A stretch of DNA of 64,000 nucleotides, taken from NCBI GenBank assembly GCA_016192455.1, contig JACPUC010000011.1, positions 1 through 64,000 of the forward strand, written 5' to 3'. Positions 1-8,673 of the stretch are shown here, in pieces. Both the position numbers and the translations under genes were made by a program. The notes below the pieces were generated by a model that was given only the letters and a program-made list of their open reading frames with translations, did not search any database and was not told where the DNA came from. The first letter of the stretch is position 1, and each line of letters begins with the position of its first letter. The stretch is from Candidatus Tectimicrobiota bacterium. GTDB lineage: Bacteria; JACPUC01.

Positions 1-138
1 GCCGCGACGATCACCTGGCAGGTCGCATCGACGGCGGCCTGGGCGTTGTAGCTCTGCTCGAAGCTCTTGGTAGCACCATCGCGCATAATGCGCGAGTCGG
101 GATCGGTGAAGTTGCGCTGGGCCTTGTCGGGCGGCGTG
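1..138 (-). pseudogene. IS1182-like transposase fragment (internal part, runs off left edge)
   Basis: Reverse complement of 1-138 reads TPPDKAQRNFTDPDSRIMRDGATKSFEQSYNAQAAVDATCQVIVA, matching the characteristic 'NFTDPxSRIM...YNAQAAVD..QVIVA' block of IS1182-type transposases; no upstream part present. Confidence 0.8.
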
Positions 139-405
139 CCGCGCGGCGCGGCGTAAGAGCGGCTCCAGTGACGCGTCGATCGCGATGGCCGCTCCACCGA
201 CCTCCCGTAGATCATGGGTCTTGCGGAAGGCGCGTTCGTGCCACACAAGGAAGCCCTTGCTGCTCTTCTCCGCTGCCTGCTGAGCGTGAAACAACGCATC
301 TTCCACAAGCGGCGGGCTGGCAGTCAACGCGTGCTCCCCGGCACGCAGGTCCTCGCGCGCCTTGGCGAACCAGCGACGCGCCTCTTCGTCCCGCTCAGCC
401 GGCAT
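139..405 (-). pseudogene. HEPN domain protein, 3'-truncated
   Basis: RC from 405: MPAERDEEARRWFAKAREDLRAGEHALTASPPLVEDALFHAQQAAEKSSKGFLVWHERAFRKTHDLREVGGAAIAIDASLEPLLRRA, paralogous to the intact HEPN at 727-1140, then homology is lost where transposase sequence (other frame) begins. Confidence 0.75.
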
Positions 406-730
406 AGAGCATCCGTCCCTCCGCCTGAACGGTGGCGGTCAGCGACCTTCGCACCGATGACCGCGACTCGAACTCCTCGCGCGTCAACACGAGGACGTCC
501 GCCGCGGTCCAGATGCCCCAGAGCGCTTCCTGGGCATCCTGCGCCCTGCGATAGGGCGGGTCCTGCGACTCTCTCACCACCACCAGCAGGTCGTAGTCGC
601 TGTCCGGCCCCTCCTCTCCCCGCGCCTTTGAGCCGAACAGGTAGATGCGCTCCGGGCGCAGCGTTGCGACGAGCCGTTCCACCATCTCGCGCAACACGGG
701 GTCTTGGTGGAGCAGTGGATCGCGCTTCAT
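395..730 (-). CDS. MNT-type nucleotidyltransferase (HEPN-MNT toxin-antitoxin partner)
   Basis: MKRDPLLHQDPVLREMVERLVATLRPERIYLFGSKARGEEGPDSDYDLLVV...; GSx10DxD nucleotidyltransferase motif; overlaps flanking HEPN genes. Confidence 0.9.
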   Translation of the reverse strand: MKRDPLLHQDPVLREMVERLVATLRPERIYLFGSKARGEEGPDSDYDLLVVVRESQDPPYRRAQDAQEALWGIWTAADVLVLTREEFESRSSVRRSLTATVQAEGRMLYAG

Positions 731-1140
731 GGCCGCGCCTCCTGCGGCAGGCGGGCCAGGATCGCCTCGTAGACCTCGCGGGCAAGCCCGAGCGCTTCTT
801 CTGCCTCCTCGCGCAAGGGCTCTTCTGGCTCGCCGGGGTAACGGAACACCCAGGCGTAGACTGTCAGCCGGTCGGCTCTTCTCCACAGCGGATGGAGAGA
901 GGCATCGAGCTCAGCGCATGCACTGCCGATTTCGGCGAGGTCATGGGTGCGGCGGAACGGACGGTCGCGCCAGAAGAGAAACGCTTTCAGCGCCTTCTCG
1001 GCGGCCTGTTGGGCGTGAAACACGGCGCCGCCCAAGACTGGAGGCTTGGCTTGCAAGGCGATGTCGCCCAGTCGCAGGTCTTCGGCGGCCTTCTTGAGCC
1101 ATGCCATCGTCTCGGCGATCCGGATAGGATCATGCGGCAT
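727..1140 (-). CDS. HEPN domain protein
   Basis: MPHDPIRIAETMAWLKKAAEDLRLGDIALQAKPPVLGGAVFHAQQAAEKALKAFLFWRDRPFRRTHDL...; typical HEPN 'FHAQQAAEKALKA' helix; overlaps MNT genes on both sides. Confidence 0.9.
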   Translation of the reverse strand: MPHDPIRIAETMAWLKKAAEDLRLGDIALQAKPPVLGGAVFHAQQAAEKALKAFLFWRDRPFRRTHDLAEIGSACAELDASLHPLWRRADRLTVYAWVFRYPGEPEEPLREEAEEALGLAREVYEAILARLPQEARP

Positions 1141-1462
1141 GGAGCAACCTCCCCTCCCGCACCACAGTGGCCGGCAGCGAGGCAGCCAGATGCAACCGAC
1201 TGTCGAAGCGCTCCTTCGTCCATACCAGGATGTCCGCGGCCGTGCCGAGGTCCCAAAGCAGCGCATGGGCGGCCTGGGAGATGTGGTATCCGGGCGCACT
1301 GGCCTCTCGCACAATCATCATGAGGTCGTAGTCGCTGTCCGGCCCTGCGTCGCCACGCGCCTTCGAGCCGAAGAGGTAGATGCGCTCGGGCTGGTAGGCC
1401 TCCACCAGCCGCCGCACAATCTCGGCCAGTTTCGGATCCTTCTCCAGGATTGGGTCGGTCAT
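1130..1462 (-). CDS. MNT-type nucleotidyltransferase
   Basis: MTDPILEKDPKLAEIVRRLVEAYQPERIYLFGSKARGDAGPDSDYDLMMIV...; GSx10DxD motif; overlaps the HEPN start. Confidence 0.92.
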   Translation of the reverse strand: MTDPILEKDPKLAEIVRRLVEAYQPERIYLFGSKARGDAGPDSDYDLMMIVREASAPGYHISQAAHALLWDLGTAADILVWTKERFDSRLHLAASLPATVVREGRLLHAA

Positions 1463-1661
1463 GCCCGTACCTCCGCTTTCCGTTTCTCTGTCATGCTCCC
1501 AAGGGGTCTCGGCACCGTGATCGCTTGCCGCCGCAAGGCATCCCTCTCTTGTGGTCTCTTGGGGCCAACGAGACGAACTGCCCTGAGCCGGGGATCAGGG
1601 CGCGGCTCCGCGCGCGCAAGGACGAACATGGCGGCAAAAGCGCCAAGCCGAAGGCGCGCGA

Positions 1662-1835
1662 CGCCTTGCGGCGTTTCTTGTCGTCGAGCGCGCGCAGGTC
1701 AGCAAAAGAACGCAGGAACATCCACGACTGCTGCGTGACCATGGCGACGCGCCCGCGTTCAGCCGCAAGCTCCACGCAGCGGAGGATAAAGGCCGCGCAC
1801 AGGTCGCGCTTGCCCGACGGGAACGTGGCGTTCAG
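1662..1835 (-). pseudogene. Remnant of a PglX/Eco57I-like DNA methyltransferase
   Basis: Minus-strand translation HLNATFPSGKRDLCAAFILRCVELAAERGRVAMVTQQSWMFLRSFADLRALDDKKRRKA resembles the '(K)DLYAAFIERCLELL..GGRVAMVTQQSWMFL' block of PglX-like methylases; no start and the rest of the gene is absent. Confidence 0.65.
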
Positions 1836-2164
1836 GTGGCACGGTAGAGTTCCTTGCCTTCTTCCAGCGCCGGGCAAATCACCAGGGATGGCTCATCGGC
1901 GTAATCGCGGACATCGGATTCCGTGACCACAACAAGGTCTTTCGACATATCGAAATCGTGGAGGGTGCGGTAAAGGTGCCGCGCCGTCTGCCGGCGGTGC
2001 ACGCCGTCCGGCATCACCACCAGCACATCGAGATCGCTGTGCGGCCCCATCTGGCCCCTCGCGGCTGAGCCAAACAGAACGATGCGGTGGGGATGCACGG
2101 CTTCCACGATGCGCCGCACCAGCTCGTCGAGGATTTCCTGGCTGGCGGTCGAAGGGGTGCTCAT
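1832..2164 (-). CDS. MNT-type nucleotidyltransferase without adjacent HEPN
   Basis: MSTPSTASQEILDELVRRIVEAVHPHRIVLFGSAARGQMGPHSDLDVLVVMPDG...; GSx10DxD motif. Confidence 0.88.
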   Translation of the reverse strand: MSTPSTASQEILDELVRRIVEAVHPHRIVLFGSAARGQMGPHSDLDVLVVMPDGVHRRQTARHLYRTLHDFDMSKDLVVVTESDVRDYADEPSLVICPALEEGKELYRAT

Positions 2165-2454
2165 GCGAAGGCTCCGTTCACGAACGCACTGCATGTAGGA
2201 CACGACGGATTCTACCGCAGGCGTTTGCTCCAAGTCGAGCGTTTGATGAGCGGGCGAGGAGGCTGGCCCTTGAGTTCCATCACGTCGTTCGGCGAGCTGC
2301 GCAGCAGTTCTCGCGGGCAGGGGGCGCCTGTCTGCGTGCGGCCTGCCCGCACAGGCAGGTGGGGGAGCGATGGTCCCCCACAAGGAATCCCCCTTCCAAT
2401 GCTTCCCCCAGGAACTAGGACTGAACTCCGGCACGGCGCCGGGATACGCGCTCC

Positions 2455-2664
2455 TCAGCCAAGGCCCCCATACACCTCCAGCGATTCAAGATGCTTCGCC
2501 AGCTCCTTGTGCCGGATGCGCCACTCGCCACCCAGCTTGAACGCCCCCGGCAGCCGCCCGCTCCGGCACATCCGCTGCACCGTCAGTGGACTCCGCACCA
2601 AGAACTCCGCCATATCCTCAACGTCGTAGAGAACAGTTTCCGCTTTTAGACCGGTCTTGTTCAT
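2455..2664 (-). CDS. Excisionase/MerR-like helix-turn-helix DNA-binding protein
   Basis: MNKTGLKAETVLYDVEDMAEFLVRSPLTVQRMCRSGRLPGAFKLGGEWRIRHKELAKHLESL; HTH_17-like layout. Start could be 2673. Confidence 0.75.
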   Translation of the reverse strand: MNKTGLKAETVLYDVEDMAEFLVRSPLTVQRMCRSGRLPGAFKLGGEWRIRHKELAKHLESLEVYGGLG

Positions 2665-3094
2665 ATTGACCATCCCTATCAATAGGTATTGCCACGTTGC
2701 CGTTCGTCCACTCCGCATCGTCCCTTGCCATGTATTCTACACCTGATCGTCGAGCAATGGTCACCTTGATTTCAAGCAATTTCTCCGCGGACCAACGCGT
2801 AGACAACGCAACATCATGAACGACCAAAAATCACCCCTTTTTGCACCCCTGATGATTCTTCTAACCATTGACCGTAACGAGAGTTACACCAACCTGTGGG
2901 ACCCGGGTTTGAACGAAACCAAAATGTAAGCATGATTTATTAAATTTCCTGCTCTCGCGGCCCGCCCACAACCATTAGAAACAATCCAGTCTACTCCGAA
3001 AAACTGCTCTCTCCCCTCGAAGACCTACTGTGTAAAGCAACACCAGCCCAGGAAAGCGGGAAAAATTCTGATGCCTCGTTCATGTAGGATTCTG

Positions 3095-3679
3095 TCAGCC
3101 GCCGTCGTGCAGAGAAGCAATACTGAAGAGGACACGAAATGGCTTGCAGTAGATCACGACACTCTGCTGGGAGGCCACACTCACGTTGGAGGGAAGGACG
3201 TAATTCTGGTTGCCGATGTTGCCCTTCAGGTTGCCAAGATCAAGATAGCCCTTGATGTCGTCCCGGCTCTCGGGATTGGGGTGCTGTGAGAGCAAGACGT
3301 GCAGGGCGGGGCCATTGGTGACCTTGAAGTTCTCCAAGCGCAGGAAGTAGGAGCCATCCGGCAGGCGGTAGATTGTCGCTCGGCCACTACCTTTATGGAT
3401 TGCGTCGGCGTCGCGGAAGCTGCCGCTCTTAATCTTCTCCGCCGACACCATCGCGCTCAACATCGGCTCTTCCATCGGCTCATCGACCTTGGCAAGCCCG
3501 GCCATAACCTGCTCTACTTCGCCGCGCTTCATATTTTCGGGAACCACAGCCGTCGCGGAAAACGGGAACTCCTCCCGCACCGTCTTACTGATGAAAAGAG
3601 GTGAGATGAGCCACCAAGCGAGCGGCCCCACAACCACGAGGATGATCGCGATGATCATCCACAGCTTCCGGCCGCGCAC
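3095..3679 (-). CDS. DM13 domain-containing membrane-anchored protein
   Basis: N-terminal TM helix, then ATIYRLPDGSYFLRLENFKVTNGPALHVLLS...YLDLGNLKGNIGNQNYVLP, typical of DM13. Confidence 0.85.
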   Translation of the reverse strand: MRGRKLWMIIAIILVVVGPLAWWLISPLFISKTVREEFPFSATAVVPENMKRGEVEQVMAGLAKVDEPMEEPMLSAMVSAEKIKSGSFRDADAIHKGSGRATIYRLPDGSYFLRLENFKVTNGPALHVLLSQHPNPESRDDIKGYLDLGNLKGNIGNQNYVLPSNVSVASQQSVVIYCKPFRVLFSIASLHDGG

Positions 3680-4261
3680 AAGCGCATCCTCCTAATCTTA
3701 GCGGAGATTCCCCAGGTGACCTCTGCCTCGTTCCAACAGCAGTCGTTCTCCGGGCCGTGCTCTTACATCTGTTGGCGCCATACACGCTATGGCTGCGATC
3801 ATTGATCTCCACCAGCCTCACAGAGAGCTTTCTCGCAACCTTCCCAACCCCGCACCTCATCGCTCAGGAACTCAGCGTATCCTCTGACTGTCCTCTGTGA
3901 ACGCGGGGTAGAATCCGCAATTCATCATACGCGTCATTCCCTTCCTGGTAAAGACGAAAGATGGTCGTGTTGTAGTAGTCCCGAAAGATTGGAGGCTTGG
4001 AAAACGGAAGCGCAGGCTATCCAGCCAGGAGGTCCCGATGGGGAGCACCGTCAGGATAGGAACACCTTCTAGGACCTCTCTGCCGGTTTTCTAGGCTCAC
4101 GCAGTAACACGAGATCTTTTAGCATTCCCCATACCTGGGAAGAAGGAATGGCTTCGCCGTCGGAGCCGCTCATTTCAAGGGGGGTTTACGGGAGGAGCTA
4201 TGACTCGTCGACCTTGGCGGCGGCGAAAGTAGCGCGCAGTCACTTGAGCCAAGGGGCGAAT

Positions 4262-4281
4262 CGCCAGCTCCATAGCTGGCG
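4262..4281. repeat. Perfect hairpin CGCCAGCT-CCAT-AGCTGGCG
   Basis: 8-bp perfect inverted repeat with 4-nt loop in noncoding DNA. Confidence 0.7.
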
Positions 4282-4471
4282 CTCTACGGATCATTTCTCG
4301 ACAGAAGACGGCTGGGCTTTGATCCGCCTCTGCGCAGCCTGACGGCTGTGAAGATGTGATTGGTTCTTTTGTGTTGGGCTGCCGTTGCCCTCATCGGCAT
4401 GGCGCCTTTCATGCGCCGCCATCAGTCCGGAGCACCCTGGCCGGGGGCGCTGCCGCGGCTGGGGGCCGGGG

Positions 4472-5146
4472 TCAGGTGCGCCCGGCGGTGTTCTTCACGT
4501 AGCTCCAAAAGCGCAGGGTGGCCTTCTTGCCAAGTTTGTAGCTGCGGTCCAGCTCCTCCTTGCTGAGCGGCACGTGCGTGCCGATCTGCATGGCCTGGTA
4601 CTGGAAACGGGCATTCTCCTCCAGGTAGTAGCATCCCGAGACGCAGGCCGACAGCTCCTCTCCCACCACGACGCAGCCATGACCGCGCATGATGACGGCG
4701 CGCCCGCCGGCCAGGGACCGCGCGAGGGCCTGTCCCTGCTCGCGCGTCACCACCAGGTCGGGATCGGGGTGCACGTTGATGCCGTCGCGGAAGATGGCTG
4801 CCAGGAAGAGCACCGGCTCCAGCTTCACGCCGGCGATCGGGAAGGTGGTGGCGATGGGGGCGTGGAAGTGGCAGATGCTCTGCACATCAGGCCGCGCCTT
4901 GTAAATCTCGGTATGGATGACGATCTCCGCCGGGACGACGTCGTTGCCGTCCACCACCTTCCCCTCCAGATCGACCGTCAGGAGCTGCTCGGCCCGCACG
5001 TCGCGCGCCAAGACGTTCAGTGGGTTGATCAGGAAACGCTGGCCGTCGTCGAGCCGCAGGCTGAGGTGGCCGGTGGCGCTGAGGAGCTTCTCCTGGTAGA
5101 GGAAGCGCACGGACATCGCCAGGTCTTCACGTTGTTGATCGCTCAT
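4472..5146 (-). CDS. Class II aldolase/adducin family protein
   Basis: GHLSLRLDDGQRFLINPL...HTEIYKARPDVQSICHFHAPIATTF...VIMRGHGCVVVGEEL. Confidence 0.9.
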   Translation of the reverse strand: MSDQQREDLAMSVRFLYQEKLLSATGHLSLRLDDGQRFLINPLNVLARDVRAEQLLTVDLEGKVVDGNDVVPAEIVIHTEIYKARPDVQSICHFHAPIATTFPIAGVKLEPVLFLAAIFRDGINVHPDPDLVVTREQGQALARSLAGGRAVIMRGHGCVVVGEELSACVSGCYYLEENARFQYQAMQIGTHVPLSKEELDRSYKLGKKATLRFWSYVKNTAGRT

Positions 5147-5491
5147 CGTCTCCCCCTTCGTAGAGAATCGGGTGAACCGCGGGCTGGAGGCAGGAAGCGC
5201 CTGGCGTGGGGAAGAACCGGCGTCCCAGCCGCACTTCCAAGTTGACCTGCGCCGTGCCGTGGCCTACACTCCTCCGCGCGTGCTTCTCTCCCCGCGGGCG
5301 AAAGCAGCAACGACGGAGCGTCGCGCCGTGGCGGCGCGGAGGTGGAGAGGCGGTCTGTGCGCCGCACTCGTCCCGCCGGCAAGGCTGCCGAGACTCTGGA
5401 CCGACGAGGGCGCCGCCAGGAGAGGGCGACCCCGGCCGGCGCCGCGCCGTGCTCGCCATTCTAGTGGTAGCGCATTCGTTGGGGCTTGGCA

Positions 5492-6148
5492 ATGACGAAC
5501 CAGGACACCATGCTCGCCAAGCTTTATGCGCAGGCCCGCGCCGAGGTCCGCGCGGCGGTTGACTCCCCCTTGCGCGGAGAGGTGGAGCAGCTCTACGCGG
5601 CGGTCCTCGACGATGCCATGAATCCCCTCAGCTATATTGACCTGCTGCGCACCTCGCAGGAGCGTTTCGGGGCGGCGCTGACCCATTTCCTCCTTGGGCT
5701 GCTGCAACAGCATCAGAGCGATCTTGTCCGCTGCTTCGAGGAGCTCCAGTGCGAGCAGCAGATGGATGCCGCGGCCAGGGGGTGGCTGGAGAGCTTCTGC
5801 CAGCGTTTCAGCTTCCCGCTGCGGCGCGCCCTCGAGGTGAGCCACCTGCCACAGCGATGGCGCCTCCTGGTCACCAACTTCGCTTTCTTCGATCTCCAGA
5901 AGCAGTTGCGCACGGAAACCTCCATCGTCCGAGCTGACGGAGCCAGCTTTCAGTTCCAGAGCATTGGGGAGGACTTCATCGCCCTCCTGCGCCACTGGAC
6001 GGAGAAACTGGTGGAGCTCTCGCAGCATGAGGAAGGTCAGCGGTTCGTGGACCGGAATGCGCAGGCAGTCAGGGCCATCCGCGACCTCTTCGATCGAGTT
6101 CTGCAGGCGCACCCTCCCCAATCGTTGCGCACTCCCAATCACAAGTAG
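5492..6148 (+). CDS. Hypothetical, mainly helical protein
   Basis: MTNQDTMLAKLYAQARAEVRAAVDSPLRGEVEQLYAAVLDDAMNPLSYIDLL...; coherent protein-like composition; exact start uncertain (5486 or 5492). Confidence 0.65.
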   Translation: MTNQDTMLAKLYAQARAEVRAAVDSPLRGEVEQLYAAVLDDAMNPLSYIDLLRTSQERFGAALTHFLLGLLQQHQSDLVRCFEELQCEQQMDAAARGWLESFCQRFSFPLRRALEVSHLPQRWRLLVTNFAFFDLQKQLRTETSIVRADGASFQFQSIGEDFIALLRHWTEKLVELSQHEEGQRFVDRNAQAVRAIRDLFDRVLQAHPPQSLRTPNHK

Positions 6149-6199
6149 CTCATCGCTGCAAAATCAAGGAGCGTCGTCCCATCCTGAGTTGGGGGGACG

Positions 6200-6440
6200 T
6201 GGGAATCTCCAGGCAGTTCCCCATGGGCCTGCGGCCCGCCCGCAAGGTCATGAAAATAAGCGGACACTTCTTTCTCCGCAGGCTTCCATCCCATCGACCG
6301 TTGGGGCGGTTCGCGAACCGCCCCTACCATCGGCATGCAAGGTACCGTGGAGCGAGGCGGTTGTCGGTGAGCATCCGTGTCGAGCGCTGGTTCCTTTGCC
6401 TACCTTCTCTGGTGAAGGACACCGGCCACGGGAGCGGTGA
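6200..6440. repeat. Composite dispersed repeat family C, copy 1 (reverse orientation), containing palindrome A
   Basis: Shares 'cagttccc.atgggcctgcggcccgcc', 'aagcggacacttctt...gcaggcttccat', 'ggggcggttcgcgaaccgcccctaccatcggcatgcaagg' with copies at 19.9-20.4 and 40.3-40.6 kb. Confidence 0.8.
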
Positions 6441-6638
6441 AGCGCAGAGGGGCGGTGAGGCGGCGCGGCACGACGAGGCGGCGCCCTGGCGCGGGAGGCT
6501 GCTCCCCCATCGGCGCGGGCGGCAACCTGCGCGCCGGCGGGAGCGCGCAGCTCTTCGGCCGTGGGCGATCGGTCTGAACGCCGTGTCGAGCGTCGGGCAC
6601 TTCTTCAGCTACGGAAGGGCCGCCGCGTCGGAGCAGCC

Positions 6639-7991
6639 ATGCGGTCTACGAAGTTGCACGTCGATGCGATTCGCAAGTTGCTGATGGCCGGGGCGACCAG
6701 CCGGCTTGACCGCATGCTGGTGCGGCTGCGCCCGGCTGATTTGGCCAACCTCTTCGGAGAGCTGAGCCCCGGCGAAACGCGAGCCCTCGTCGAGGTCCTC
6801 TTCACGGCTGAGCGCGCCGGCATCACCATGCGCGAGCTGCCGCGCGAGATTCTTCCCGAAGTTCTCGAGGTGCTGGAGGACCAGCGCATCGCCAAGATCC
6901 TGGAGCGGATGGAGCCCGACGATGCGGCGTCGTTCCTCTTCGCCCTTGACGAGGAGCGCCGGGGACCCGTGCTCGAACTCGTTGCCGAGCCGCGGCAGCA
7001 GGAGCTGCGCTGGCACCTCCTTTACCCCGAGGAGTCCGCCGGCAGCGTCATGACCCCGCGGGTGATGGTCGTGCATCCCGACGACACCGCCGAGCAGGCG
7101 ATCGACATGATCCGCAAGCAGGGCGACAAGTTCGAGGCGGCCTCGTACCTCTACGTCATCGATGTCGACCGGCACCTCCTCGGGGTGGTGCCGTTGCGGC
7201 GCCTCATCGCCGCCTCGCCCGATCAGCCGATGCGCCAGCTCATGGTGGCGGACCCCGTCTCCGTGAACGCCTGGTCAGACCGCGAGGAGGCGGCGGCGAT
7301 CGTCTCCCGCTACAACCTCCTGTCGCTGCCGGTGGTGGATGAGCAGCTCCACCTCCTGGGCATCATCACGGTGGACGATGTCATCGATATCATCCAGGAG
7401 GAGGCCACCGAGGACTTCTACCGCATGGCGGGGCTCTCCGGAGAGGACCGCGTCTTCAGCCCCATCGGCCGTTCCATCGTCAAGCGCTATCCCTGGATGC
7501 TCGTGAACCTGGGCACGGCGCTGCTTGCGGCCTGGGTGGTGGGCCTCTTCCAGAACACCATCGCCCAGCTCGTGTCGCTGGCGGTGTTCATGCCGGTGGT
7601 GGCGGGGATGGGCGGGAATGGCGGCATCCAGGCGCTGACGGTGATGACGCGCGGCATCGCCCTGGGAGAACTGGAGTTTGCGCGCGTCTCGCACGCCTTC
7701 CTGAAGGAGCTGACCATCGGGCTGGCGATCGGCGCCGGCGTCGGCGCGCTCACGGCGCTCCTGCAGTACCTCTGGCAAGGCAACCCCTACCTGGGTCTGG
7801 TGCTCTTTCTCGCCATGACGATCACCATGATCACGGGTGGCATCATGGGGGCCGCCGTCCCCCTCTTTTTGCGAGCCATCGGCCGGGACCCGGCCATGGC
7901 CGCCGGCGTCATCGTCACCACCTTCACCGATGTCGTGGGGTTCTTCACCTTCCTTGGGCTTGCCACGCTGATGCTGACCTACTTCCAGTAG
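6639..7991 (+). CDS. mgtE: Magnesium transporter MgtE
   Basis: MgtE N-domain, CBS pair (GSVMTPRVMVVHPDDTAEQAIDMIRK...LHLLGIITVDDVIDIIQEEATEDFYRMAGL), five-TM transporter domain. Confidence 0.95.
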   Translation: MRSTKLHVDAIRKLLMAGATSRLDRMLVRLRPADLANLFGELSPGETRALVEVLFTAERAGITMRELPREILPEVLEVLEDQRIAKILERMEPDDAASFLFALDEERRGPVLELVAEPRQQELRWHLLYPEESAGSVMTPRVMVVHPDDTAEQAIDMIRKQGDKFEAASYLYVIDVDRHLLGVVPLRRLIAASPDQPMRQLMVADPVSVNAWSDREEAAAIVSRYNLLSLPVVDEQLHLLGIITVDDVIDIIQEEATEDFYRMAGLSGEDRVFSPIGRSIVKRYPWMLVNLGTALLAAWVVGLFQNTIAQLVSLAVFMPVVAGMGGNGGIQALTVMTRGIALGELEFARVSHAFLKELTIGLAIGAGVGALTALLQYLWQGNPYLGLVLFLAMTITMITGGIMGAAVPLFLRAIGRDPAMAAGVIVTTFTDVVGFFTFLGLATLMLTYFQ

Positions 7992-8065
7992 CTTATTCCC
8001 GCTTGGCGCGTCGGCGAGGGGCTTGCCCAGGCGCGCGGAGCGGTTGAACAAACAAGGAGACGCCA

Positions 8066-8578
8066 ATGGACGAGAAGGTGAGCAGCCGTTTCTCGCGCCA
8101 GGGCCACGAGCTCACCGTGGTCGTCGAGGCGAAGGCGCTGGAGAAACAGCGCAAGGAGGCCGAGGTCACCCTCGTGGCGCCGCCGGGCCGGACCTTCACC
8201 CTGCACTGCGACGAGGGGGCCTACCTCAACGGCGACGACACCGCCCCCCCGCCCCTGGCCTTCCTCTCCGCCTCCGTCGGCTTCTGACTCCTCACCCACG
8301 TGTCGCTGTATGCGACCATGCTGCGCCTCAACCTCAAGGCCGCGCGCGCCAGGGTGAGCGCCAGGTTCCATGGCGAGGGCTCGGTGCGGGCGGAGACCGT
8401 GCTGACGCACTGCACCGGCGTGGAGACGACCTTGGAGCTGGAGTCGGAGGATGACCCCGCCCAGCTTGCCAAGCTAGCGCGCGTCGCCGAGGCGGGGTGC
8501 TACGTCATCCAGTCCCTCCGCCACCCCACGGAGGTGGCTTACAAGGTAAGCCTGAACGGCACGCCTCTGTCGCTGTGA
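8066..8578 (+). CDS. OsmC-like protein, candidate selenoprotein (in-frame TGA at 8285-8287 read as Sec)
   Basis: ORFs 8066..8287 and 8300..8578 share a frame: ...AYLNGDDTAPPPLAFLSASVGF-[TGA]-LLTHVSLYATMLRLNLKAARARV...; TGA aligns with the conserved redox Cys of OsmC proteins (cf. GALVSC in the paralog at 38111-38596). RBS aaggag upstream. Confidence 0.85.
8302..8316 (+). promoter_or_regulatory. Candidate bacterial SECIS hairpin for OsmC-like UGA
   Basis: GTCGC-TGTAT-GCGAC perfect 5-bp stem; apical loop starts 20 nt after the TGA (8287) with G at loop position 2. Confidence 0.65.
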
Positions 8579-8673
8579 GCGCCGCGGCCACGTCGTCAGG
8601 TTCCACGGAGGAGGAGGCCGCTCCCGCCCCGTGGCTCCCGTCGGGCTGGGGCGGTCACCCTGCGATTCCGCGC

